Origin: Breznakiella homolactica
GTDB lineage: Bacteria; Spirochaetota; Spirochaetia; Treponematales; Breznakiellaceae
DNA length: 64,000 nucleotides
NCBI RefSeq assembly: GCF_016616095.2
Contig: NZ_CP067089.2
Coordinates: 3,348,001 to 3,412,000, forward strand
Direction: 5' to 3'
How positions within the stretch are numbered: the stretch's first letter is position 1; the number at the start of each line of letters is the position of its first letter. Shown here piece after piece: positions 26,446 to 33,970 of the stretch. The translations under genes and the position numbers were made by a program. The notes below the pieces were generated by a model. The model was given only the letters and a program-made list of their open reading frames with translations, made no database searches and was not told the DNA's origin.

Positions 26446-27984
26446 ATGTGGGACCTGGTATTTCTTATAGTGATCATATCCGCGTTTGTTTTACTTGCCC
26501 TGATCCGCCCTTTCGTTAAGAATCTCCGGAAAATTGAAGGTCTGGTATTTCTGCCGTTTCTGGCGTTCTTAATAACCCTGGGTATTTTTATTGCCTACGG
26601 TTTCAGGCCCGAATGCGTGCTGCTTCTGGTATATACGGCGGTTGTTTCCCTGGTTCACATACCCCAGCTTGTTTCCGTACTAGGCGGGCTCAGAAACGGT
26701 GAATTCCTGGAACGCAGGCCGCTGCTGAATGGTATTGCCCTGGTTTTTCTCATCGTTTCCGCCGCTCCGGCCCTGATTTTCGCGCCCTACGATGAAGTTC
26801 CCATGGCTTCGGAGGGAGTCGCCGTGGTTCCGGTAAGAGATGAGGGCCTTTTTATCCGGATATACCCGGGCACCGGCGAAAATCCCCGCCCGGAGGGTCT
26901 AAAAAGGCCGGTTTTCGCGGTAATTCCCCCGATGTACGGCTCCGCCGCCGCTGTGGACCGGCTCTGTCTGGCTCTGGAGGCAAAAGGCTTTGCCGTTCTT
27001 ACCTATTCCCGCCGGGATTTCGATATGCCCGCCTTTGGAGAAGGGACAAAGCAGTACAATGTTCCCTTTTTCAGGAATTTTTCCTTTTACCGGACCCTCG
27101 CCGGGGTTTCAGAATCAGGCAAAGCGGCCCTGCGGGTCAGGTCATGGGAGGAAACCCGGACCCGGGATATTGAAATACTGCTTTCCTATATCGCGGCCTT
27201 CGGCGGTTCGCCGGATTCGCCGCTGGCATCCGCCGATACCGGACGGATCATTATGGCCGGCTACGGCGCCGGCGGGGCCGCCCTGTCCCTTTTAGGGGCT
27301 TCCCCGGAGTTTGTATCCGGGAATCCCGGGGTTATTGGGTTTGTTTCTGTGGAAGGTGCTCCCGCGTCCCTGGCGGTGCTTGAGGTTTTTCCCTGGGACA
27401 CGCCCCCGGATGGTTCGCTCCCCTGGTACGCGGCTCTTTGGGAATCGGTAAAACGTTTCTTCCTTAAAATACATTCCCGGGGTATTGCCGGATACGAAAG
27501 CCCAAAACCGCTGCTGCTCCCGGGATTGTTCCTTGTTTCCGACCGTGTCACGGATACCGAATACCGCGACGGACGGTACCGCAGTATTCTGGCAATGCTC
27601 CGCGCTTCCCGGGCCCCGTCGGCGCTGGCGGCGGTTCCCGGCGCGGGATACGCGGATTATTCGGATATTCCCGTTAAGTATCCCCTCTTAGGTTTTTTTC
27701 TTTCCGGGGAGGAAGCGGACGCATGGAACCGGGATTATTATATTGAAGGCACCGCATCCCTGATGGCGAATTTCGGGGATATGGTGATGGCCGGAGGGAC
27801 CGGCGGTGAGCCGGAGCTTCCTGAGGCTTCAGGTGATCCGGATTTCTCCGGAGATGCTTTACCGCCGGAAACTCCTGAACCGGCCCGGCCGGAAATTACC
27901 CGAACCCGGGTGCCGGGGACTATCCATATTGAAAGCGGCGGGGCCTGGAATTTGATGCCTCCGGAGTATATACTGTCCCAATGA
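26446..27984 (+). CDS. Membrane protein with degenerate alpha/beta-hydrolase domain
   Basis: A 512-residue protein. Four hydrophobic helices lie in residues 1-115, and an extracytoplasmic alpha/beta-hydrolase-like domain covers about 150-440 (FAVIPPMYGSAAAVDRLCLA, LEAKGFAVLTYSRRDFDMP). At the nucleophile elbow, IIMAGYGAGGAALSLL has Gly where hydrolases have Ser, so ordinary esterase chemistry is unlikely. The C-terminal tail is acidic and proline-rich. The stop overlaps the nif3 start (ATGA), so this gene heads a four-gene operon with nif3, lspA and a small membrane protein. I do not know a characterised homologue. Confidence 0.65.
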   Translation: MWDLVFLIVIISAFVLLALIRPFVKNLRKIEGLVFLPFLAFLITLGIFIAYGFRPECVLLLVYTAVVSLVHIPQLVSVLGGLRNGEFLERRPLLNGIALVFLIVSAAPALIFAPYDEVPMASEGVAVVPVRDEGLFIRIYPGTGENPRPEGLKRPVFAVIPPMYGSAAAVDRLCLALEAKGFAVLTYSRRDFDMPAFGEGTKQYNVPFFRNFSFYRTLAGVSESGKAALRVRSWEETRTRDIEILLSYIAAFGGSPDSPLASADTGRIIMAGYGAGGAALSLLGASPEFVSGNPGVIGFVSVEGAPASLAVLEVFPWDTPPDGSLPWYAALWESVKRFFLKIHSRGIAGYESPKPLLLPGLFLVSDRVTDTEYRDGRYRSILAMLRASRAPSALAAVPGAGYADYSDIPVKYPLLGFFLSGEEADAWNRDYYIEGTASLMANFGDMVMAGGTGGEPELPEASGDPDFSGDALPPETPEPARPEITRTRVPGTIHIESGGAWNLMPPEYILSQ

Positions 27985-28742
27985 CCAGCCGTACATTGGA
28001 TACGTATTTCAGATCCCTTCTGGACATCGACGGATTCAGCTCCCTGGACAGTTCGCTCAACGGCCTCCAGGTGGACAACGACGGTTCGGAAATCACTAAG
28101 ATCGCCTTTGCGGTGGACGCGAACACCGAAACTTTCCGGCGGGCAGCGGATGCCCGGGCGGGAATGCTCTTTGTCCACCACGGACTGTTCTGGGGCGCTC
28201 CGCGTTACGTTGAAGGAACCTTCCGGAACCGGATTAAATTTCTCCTGGACAGCAATATCGCCCTCTACGGGGTCCACCTTCCCCTGGACCAGCATCCCGA
28301 ACTGGGAAACAACGCCGGCCTCGCCGAATTGGTGGGTATCGAAAATCCTGAACCCTTCGGCGTATACCGGGGCCGGAAGGTCGGGTTCAAGGGAACCCTG
28401 GCAAAACCATTAAGTATCGATGAGGCTGTGCGGCGTGTTTCCTTTATGGGACGTCCGCCCCTGGGTGTTTTCCCCTTCGGAAAAGAGGAAAACCGGACCG
28501 CCGCGGTAGTATCCGGCGGCGGCGCCGATGACGCTGTCCAGGCCATGGATGAAGGGATCGATCTGTTTATCACCGGGGAGGCGGCCCATCACATATACCA
28601 TGAAATTCTCGAAGGCCGGCTCAACATGATCGCCGGGGGCCACTATTCGACGGAAGTCTGGGGCGTCCGCAGGGTCATGGCAAAATGCGCCGAAGAATTG
28701 GGCCTGGAAGTCGAGTTTATCGACGTGCCCACAGGATTATAG
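27981..28742 (+). CDS. Nif3-like dinuclear metal-centre hexameric protein
   Basis: A 253-residue protein overlapping the previous gene by 4 bases. NIF3 family motifs are FVHHGLFWGAPRYV (metal-binding histidines), YGVHLPLDQHPELGNNAGLA and DLFITGEAAHHIYHE, with a C-terminal HYSTEVWGVRRVM metal ligand region. Members form toroidal hexamers with a two-metal site. Some have been reported as GTP cyclohydrolase-like or as metal chaperones, but the general function is unsettled. The length fits the short, single-domain version. It lies between a membrane protein and lspA. Confidence 0.9.
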   Translation: MTSRTLDTYFRSLLDIDGFSSLDSSLNGLQVDNDGSEITKIAFAVDANTETFRRAADARAGMLFVHHGLFWGAPRYVEGTFRNRIKFLLDSNIALYGVHLPLDQHPELGNNAGLAELVGIENPEPFGVYRGRKVGFKGTLAKPLSIDEAVRRVSFMGRPPLGVFPFGKEENRTAAVVSGGGADDAVQAMDEGIDLFITGEAAHHIYHEILEGRLNMIAGGHYSTEVWGVRRVMAKCAEELGLEVEFIDVPTGL

Positions 28743-28750
28743 GAGCTTTA

Positions 28751-29287
28751 ATGGGTCATACCACAAAACAGAAACTGATTCCATTCAGTCTTACCGGGCT
28801 GATTATTCTGCTGGACCAGCTTACAAAAGGAATTATCGTACATTTCTGGCCCGAAGACGGTACCTTCATAAAAGATGTATTCGGCAATGATTTCCTGTGG
28901 ATAATCCATGTACGGAACAAAGCCATCGCCTTCAGCCTCGGGGATAACCTGCCGGATGTGGTCAAGCCTATCCTCTTCAGTGTGCTGCCCCTGATTCTTC
29001 TGGCCGTTTTGGTATGGTATTATATGAAATCCAGTGAGTTCACCACGCTGCAGCGCTGGGCGCTGACCGGTATCGTCGGGGGCGGAATCGGCAATCTTAT
29101 CGACAGGATCTTCCGGCCCGATGGGGTGGTGGACTTTATCAGCGTTAAATTCTACGGGATTTTCGGACTTTCCCGGTGGCCTACCTTCAATATCGCCGAC
29201 GCCAGCGTCGTTGTTTGCGGGGTCATTCTGCTCATAAGTATTATTTTTAATTTCAGACCCAAGGAGGCTCAGTCAAACCATGAGTAA
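28751..29287 (+). CDS. lspA: Lipoprotein signal peptidase II
   Basis: The protein is 178 residues from the ATG at 28751, with AGGAG five bases upstream; longer readings lack this site. There are four transmembrane helices. The catalytic aspartates are in GNLIDRIFRPDGVVDFI and FNIADASVVVCG, and NKAIAFSLG matches the conserved N-terminal loop. It cuts the signal peptide of prolipoproteins before the lipidated cysteine, consistent with the many lipoproteins in this window. It overlaps the next gene by 8 bases. Confidence 0.95.
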   Translation: MGHTTKQKLIPFSLTGLIILLDQLTKGIIVHFWPEDGTFIKDVFGNDFLWIIHVRNKAIAFSLGDNLPDVVKPILFSVLPLILLAVLVWYYMKSSEFTTLQRWALTGIVGGGIGNLIDRIFRPDGVVDFISVKFYGIFGLSRWPTFNIADASVVVCGVILLISIIFNFRPKEAQSNHE

Positions 29288-29570
29288 AAAAAGCAATACC
29301 ATCTGGTTTATGCTCGGGGCAACGGTTTTTAATATCCTGGTGACTATCATCAGCTTTGTGGTGCTCCTCGTTGTCTATGCCCGGTTTTTGGCTCCGCTGC
29401 TGCCCGAGGAGACCGCGGCGTGGGGATTTCCCATTATTTTCATCGGTTCCATAGTGCTTTCATTTGTGGTTTACCGCCTGGTTATTAAGCTGCTGTTTAA
29501 GAAAATCGATATGGAAAAATACTTTGATCCGATTTTCGGCCCCCGGAAACCCCCGGCCCGGAAGGATTGA
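29280..29570 (+). CDS. Small conserved membrane protein downstream of lspA
   Basis: The protein is 96 residues with three hydrophobic helices (WFMLGATVFNILVTIISFVV, a second near residue 52-70 and a third overlapping it), then a short basic tail ending PIFGPRKPPARKD. It overlaps lspA by 8 bases and closes the operon. The function is unknown; the tight coupling to lspA suggests a role in the envelope. No enzyme motif is visible. Confidence 0.7.
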   Translation: MSKKSNTIWFMLGATVFNILVTIISFVVLLVVYARFLAPLLPEETAAWGFPIIFIGSIVLSFVVYRLVIKLLFKKIDMEKYFDPIFGPRKPPARKD

Positions 29571-29651
29571 GGGCGTACCGCGGCCGGCGGTAAAACCGCT
29601 GATCCGGTTATTATATTCATTTTGAATTAAAAGAATATTATTCCTCTTTAG

Positions 29652-29680
29652 TTTAAAAACTCAATTTGCCGTGATATAAT
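29652..29680 (+). promoter_or_regulatory. Promoter of the FN3-SUMF1 lipoprotein
   Basis: TTTAAA (29652-29657) and TATAAT (29675-29680) are spaced 17 bases apart. A perfect 12-bp palindrome GGACAGCTGTCC (29704-29715) lies in the leader just before the GGAG ribosome site. Confidence 0.6.
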
Positions 29681-29731
29681 GGTTTCATAAGATCATCCTG
29701 AAGGGACAGCTGTCCTAAAACGGAGACCGAT

Positions 29732-31648
29732 ATGATAATCAGCGGTATTTCTATTCGGCGGCTTTCCTGCGCCGCTTTTTTTGTTGCCCTATTTTTGGTG
29801 ATTCTGCCGGGCTGCTCAAACCCTCTTTCTGAACAGATCACCGGCGGTGAAAAGGACCATACCCCCGAAACCGGAACGGTTCCCGGGAAACCGGATACTC
29901 CGGCGGTTATACCGGCGGACAAACAGCTGGCGGTGAGCTGGACCGCGGTCTCCGGCGCCGATACCTACGAGCTGTGGTATGCCGAAGGATCGGTTTCGGG
30001 AGAGAAAAAACTATACGCGGCGGATATTACCGCTGCTTCCGGAACCATAAAGGACCTTGCCAACGGTACGACGTATTATGTGTGGGTCAGGGCGAAGAAC
30101 AGTGCCGGCACCGGCGGTTTCAGTGACGCCGCCGAAGGCACACCCTTCGAGCCGCTTACGGCGCCGGCAACCCCCGCACAGCCGGTCATCACAGCGGTTG
30201 GGATGGGTTCGCTTAAAGCCGTGTGGACCGCGGTCCCCGGCGCCGTGGTGTACACTGTTTATTATCATACTGTGAATAATTCCGGTATGGCTTCCAAGGC
30301 TGAGAATATCACCGGAACCGAAACAATTTTGGCGGGTCTCGGGAATGCCGTGTCCTACTACGTGTGGATACAGGCGGAAAACGAAAAGGGGACCAGCGGT
30401 CTCAGCGATCCGGGCCAGGGGACTACGATTCTGCCCGCGCCCGGCAATATCCAGGTCAGCGGAGCCATCGAAAAACTCCAGGTGAGTTGGAACGCCGTCA
30501 GCGGGGCCGATTCCTATGATCTGTATTACAACGCCGGCGGTTCTATCCCCGGGACCCCGGCAAAGACCGGAATAACCGGTACCAGTGTGGTAATAACAAA
30601 TTTGAAAAACAGCACCTCCTACAATATTTGGGTCAAATCCCGGAAAGGCGGCGTGTACAGTACCGCCGGCAGTCCGGTTAACGGGTCAACCGCCGTCGCC
30701 GGCGCCGGAACCATGCAGTCCTTTGCCGGCGACTCGGTGGTTTTTAAGATGGCCTATGTGCCCGGGGGTATTACTTTTCCTATAAACACAAACGACTCCG
30801 GGAGCGCGGCCGTGGCGGATGCCTACTGGATCGGCGAAACCGAGATCACCTACGAACTGTACTATACTGTCAGGAAATGGGCCGAAGCCAAGGGGTATGT
30901 CTTCACCTATTTAAATGGCCTCCCTGCCAGCGGCAGTTCCGGAAGAATCGGGTCTAACGGGGCGTATTATCCCGCGGTTCCCGGTTCTTCGGGAAATCAG
31001 CCGGTGACATCCTTCAGCTGGTATGACGCGGTTATCTGGTGCAACGCATTAACCGAATGGTATAAGGAAAAAACAGGAATAGATCTGGGGACCGTATACA
31101 ATAACAGCCAGGGACAGCCGATTAAAGTAGTCAGTTTGGATGGATCGAGAAAAGATTCTGTTCTGGATGCCGTACAGCCCGCGGCGGGAGCAAAGGGGTT
31201 CCGTTTGCCCTTAAACAAGGAATGGGAGCTGGCCGCCCGCTGGCGGGGCGGCGATTCCGCCAATACCGTGACGGGATTCTCAAATCCCTATTTTACAAAG
31301 GGAAATTCCACCAGCGGAGCGGTACTGCCCTTTTCTCCAGTAAACAATCCAACCGCGGCCCAAATAACGGAAGCGGACCGGGTCGCTGTATGGGGCAGCA
31401 AAACCGCCGCGGCGGATGTAAAGAGCAAGGCAGGGAATGCCCTCGGCCTCTATGATATGAGCGGAAACGTATCCGAATGGTGTTTTGATTGGTCGGCAAC
31501 GCTTGCCGGCGCGCGGACGAAACGCGGGGGCGATTATTTTACCGCTTACAGAGGTTCTACGACGATCATAGTAAGCTATATAGGGGATTTTCTCCCTAAT
31601 AATTGGGATTTCAAAGTCGGCTTCCGTATAGTCCGGACCGCGTATTAG
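29732..31648 (+). CDS. Lipoprotein with three fibronectin type III repeats and a C-terminal SUMF1/FGE-like domain
   Basis: A 638-residue protein. The lipobox LPGC puts the lipidated cysteine near residue 28. FN3 repeats follow at about residues 48-135, 142-230 and 232-322, each with LAVSWTAVSGADTYELWY-like cores and an NGTTYYVWVRAKN-like second half. The C-terminal domain (about 330-638) matches formylglycine-generating enzyme-like proteins: YWIGETEITYELYY, GFRLPLNKEWELAAR, LGLYDMSGNVSEWCFDW and KVGFRIVR. The cysteines of true FGE are not evident, so it is probably a binding or structural version, exposed on the surface or in the periplasm. It is monocistronic. Confidence 0.88.
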   Translation: MIISGISIRRLSCAAFFVALFLVILPGCSNPLSEQITGGEKDHTPETGTVPGKPDTPAVIPADKQLAVSWTAVSGADTYELWYAEGSVSGEKKLYAADITAASGTIKDLANGTTYYVWVRAKNSAGTGGFSDAAEGTPFEPLTAPATPAQPVITAVGMGSLKAVWTAVPGAVVYTVYYHTVNNSGMASKAENITGTETILAGLGNAVSYYVWIQAENEKGTSGLSDPGQGTTILPAPGNIQVSGAIEKLQVSWNAVSGADSYDLYYNAGGSIPGTPAKTGITGTSVVITNLKNSTSYNIWVKSRKGGVYSTAGSPVNGSTAVAGAGTMQSFAGDSVVFKMAYVPGGITFPINTNDSGSAAVADAYWIGETEITYELYYTVRKWAEAKGYVFTYLNGLPASGSSGRIGSNGAYYPAVPGSSGNQPVTSFSWYDAVIWCNALTEWYKEKTGIDLGTVYNNSQGQPIKVVSLDGSRKDSVLDAVQPAAGAKGFRLPLNKEWELAARWRGGDSANTVTGFSNPYFTKGNSTSGAVLPFSPVNNPTAAQITEADRVAVWGSKTAAADVKSKAGNALGLYDMSGNVSEWCFDWSATLAGARTKRGGDYFTAYRGSTTIIVSYIGDFLPNNWDFKVGFRIVRTAY

Positions 31649-31747
31649 TTTTTTCGGGACCCGCGGCTTCAGCCCGGCGCCATGCCGCGGTGTCCGGTTT
31701 TATACCACACAAAACATTCCCCGCCACCCAGTACTCCCCAGCCGAAG

Positions 31748-31961
31748 CCGGGGCATCCGCATTAACTACACAACAGCCAGCAAAGAAGCATGGTGTCCCG
31801 CCGGTAACGCGGGGTGCCGGATGAAAGGGTGTATGAGCGGCTTTCGAGGCCGCAGGCCGACGCGCCGCCATACACCCTTTCATCCGGCAGGACCCCCGGA
31901 CCCGGTTCCTACCATGCTTCTTTGCTGAGTAATGGTAATAAAGTTAGTGCAGATGCCCCGG
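31748..31961. repeat. Palindromic element C (repeat family, forward)
   Basis: The outermost arms are CCGGGGCATC (31748-31757)/GATGCCCCGG (31952-31961). A perfect 16-bp pair AGCAAAGAAGCATGGT (31779-31794/31911-31926) and a perfect 20-bp inner stem (31816-31835/31869-31888) follow. The loop carries TTTCGAGGCCGCAGGCCG and a single GCCGCAGGCCGACGC unit. The right end abuts the stop codon of the next gene. The remaining 100 bases of this intergenic gap show nothing else. Confidence 0.85.
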
Positions 31962-31962
31962 A

Positions 31963-33603
31963 TTAATACCCGTCGGACATCGACCGGTTGATATCCCGCT
32001 GGTACAGCTCCTGGTACACGTAGCTGCGGTTCTTGAGTTTTTCCTTGATAGGCTGGGCAAAGGGAATGTAGCGCCAGAAGATACCCCGGAGTTCCTTTTC
32101 CATCCGCTGGATACCGTCGCTCTCTTTGGTAACCCAGGTTATATAATCCTGGATGAAAAATTCCTTTACATCACCTTTGAACTTCTTCGTGGTAAACCAC
32201 TGGTAGTAATTGCCCGTGAGTCCTTCTTCCATCCAGTAATAGGACGCCTTTTCCTTGGCGACCTGCCAGCGGAGATCCGCCACCGCGGAGAGGACCGCAA
32301 TACTGAGGTTTTTCGGGTACATGGGCATGGCTATCCGGCCCCGGCTGGTTGCCCTGTTGAAACGGTCGAAGGGTTCCCAGCAGATACCCATATCGCCGTA
32401 GGACGGGATCAATATCACGTAGGGAACGATCCGGTTGAGCTTGTTCTTGTATGATCTGCAGTACGCCTCGGGATCGATGCTTTCGACCCAGGCAAGCTGG
32501 CTGATAATATTTTCCCGGTACCCAATATCATTGGGGGTGCTGCGGAAATATTCCTTGATAAGCACCGGAAAATGGTTGCCCTGGCGGCCTATGGTCATTT
32601 TTGCCATCTGCCGGACCGTATCGAATTCCGTATCAATTGCCCGAACATCAACCTGCACGGTTCCGCCGGCTTCCTCTATTTTATCCCGCAGGGTCTGGAC
32701 ATCCTGTTCCGCCTGGTTGAAATCCCGCATAAAGCTGTCCAGGTCCCGGTCGGACTTGATCAGGTTTTTGATGATATCCTGAATATCCTGAAAAGCCCGT
32801 TTCTGGCTTTCGGTATAGCAGGAATAAATATCCGGAAAACCTTCCAGGGGGTAGTGCTCTTTAACCAGATCCACCTTTTCCGTGAGGTGGTTTTCGAGGA
32901 TCGTCCGTTCCTCGCTTTTTGCCCGGAGCAGGTTTCTGGCTCCGTCCCGCTTCCCCTCGGCTTTGTCCAGGAGCTGCTGGAATTTGATCTGGGTGTTGTT
33001 TTTGGCGACCCGTACTTCATCGGTGCTGGAATTTCTGATCACTCCGGTCCCGACGGCTCTGAACCATTCATCAAGGTAATACACCGGCTGGGACAGATAG
33101 TTGTCGTCCACCAGCTTGGCGAAGAATTCCTTTGATTCGGGCTCCAGAAAATTGGGATGCAGGAGGCCGAACCGCAGGGTGTATTTCTGGGGGTCGGAAA
33201 GTTTGCCCGGGGTCCTCCGGGCAATACCCAGGAGAAAATCCCAGTAGGCGTTAGTCAGCTGCTGGCGGAAAACGCCGCGGTCTTTGGGGTCTTTGGCGTT
33301 TACGAATTTCTGGAGAATCGTATGGACCCGCTGGGCCGCGTCGCCTTCACCGGAAAGGACTTTCTTATAGTAGTTGGGGTCTTCAAACGCCGTATGGGGA
33401 ACCGATTCAAACCGCTTGGTAATTTCCGGGAACCGCTCTTCCATAAGGTCGACTTCCGGAGTTTCGAGCTGTTCCAGTTCTTCGCCGTCTTCGAAAAGGC
33501 TTGAATAATCGGGAGGCCGGGGTTGCCCGGGATTCTGGGATGTTCCCAGCAGGGCGGCGATTTCAGGGTCCATTTCGCCCTGAAATATATCATTTTCGCT
33601 CAT
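31963..33603 (-). CDS. Conserved protein of unknown function following tRNA-Ala
   Basis: The protein is 546 residues from the ATG at 33603 (MSENDIFQGEMDPEIAALLG); an in-frame extension upstream would run through the tRNA gene and is rejected. It is soluble and highly charged. The N-terminus (1-60) is acidic and disordered, a mixed helical body follows with a coiled-coil stretch at about residues 280-330 (SDRDLDSFMRDFNQAEQDVQ), and the C-terminal part is aromatic-rich (YYWMEEGLTGNYYQWFTTKK). I cannot name the family; it looks like a spirochaete-restricted conserved protein. It begins 24 bases after the tRNA and shares its strand, with no promoter visible between, so co-transcription is likely. 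Confidence 0.75.
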   Translation of the reverse strand: MSENDIFQGEMDPEIAALLGTSQNPGQPRPPDYSSLFEDGEELEQLETPEVDLMEERFPEITKRFESVPHTAFEDPNYYKKVLSGEGDAAQRVHTILQKFVNAKDPKDRGVFRQQLTNAYWDFLLGIARRTPGKLSDPQKYTLRFGLLHPNFLEPESKEFFAKLVDDNYLSQPVYYLDEWFRAVGTGVIRNSSTDEVRVAKNNTQIKFQQLLDKAEGKRDGARNLLRAKSEERTILENHLTEKVDLVKEHYPLEGFPDIYSCYTESQKRAFQDIQDIIKNLIKSDRDLDSFMRDFNQAEQDVQTLRDKIEEAGGTVQVDVRAIDTEFDTVRQMAKMTIGRQGNHFPVLIKEYFRSTPNDIGYRENIISQLAWVESIDPEAYCRSYKNKLNRIVPYVILIPSYGDMGICWEPFDRFNRATSRGRIAMPMYPKNLSIAVLSAVADLRWQVAKEKASYYWMEEGLTGNYYQWFTTKKFKGDVKEFFIQDYITWVTKESDGIQRMEKELRGIFWRYIPFAQPIKEKLKNRSYVYQELYQRDINRSMSDGY

Positions 33604-33627
33604 AATTATTGGTATGGAGAGGATATC

Positions 33628-33701
33628 TGGAGGTGAGGGGAATTGAACCCCTGACCTTTTGAATGCCATTCAAACGCTCTAGCCAACTGAGCTACACCCC
33701 C
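33628..33701 (-). tRNA. tRNA-Ala (anticodon GGC)
   Basis: A 74-base cloverleaf: acceptor stem GGGGGTG with CACCTCC (one G-T pair), D arm GTAGCTCAGTTGGCTAGAGC, anticodon stem TTTGA/TCAAA with loop ATGGCAT (anticodon GGC), and T arm AGGGGTTCAATTCCCCT with discriminator A. The 3' CCA is not encoded. Confidence 0.97.
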
Positions 33702-33714
33702 GGATAATGACAGG

Positions 33715-33743
33715 ACTATAGCCTACTGTGCGGATACTGTCAA
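33715..33743 (-). promoter_or_regulatory. Consensus promoter of tRNA-Ala
   Basis: On the minus strand TTGACA (33743-33738), 17 bases, TATAGT (33720-33715), placing the start about seven bases before the mature tRNA. Confidence 0.9.
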
Positions 33744-33873
33744 TATCCGCAGGCAGGCTCCATAGGATACTGTAACAGCCGAAATAGGCCGGCTGTGTCT
33801 TTTTATTTTGCTTCTGAGTTCCAGTATATGCAAAGTTTTGCCCGGCGTAAAGCCTTGGGAAAGACTTTGGGGA

Positions 33874-33902
33874 ATTTTGCGGCCGGACAGGGGCCGCAAA
33901 AT
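33874..33902 (+). other. Perfect hairpin upstream of the histidine kinase
   Basis: ATTTTGCGGCC (33874-33884) and its exact complement (33892-33902) with a 7-base loop. No T-run follows, so a terminator is unlikely; it may lie in the kinase leader. Confidence 0.45.
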
Positions 33903-33970
33903 CGGGAATCCGGTGTTTTTAGGGGTTATAAATCTGGTATTCCTCGAGTATTATATATGACAGGAATAAT

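Noticed and set aside
33604-33669. Longer N-terminus for the 31963-33603 gene
   Set aside because: It would translate the tRNA-Ala gene; the ATG at 33603 begins the plausible protein.
33874-33902. Hairpin as a terminator
   Set aside because: There is no T-run after it in either direction and no gene ends just upstream on the plus strand.
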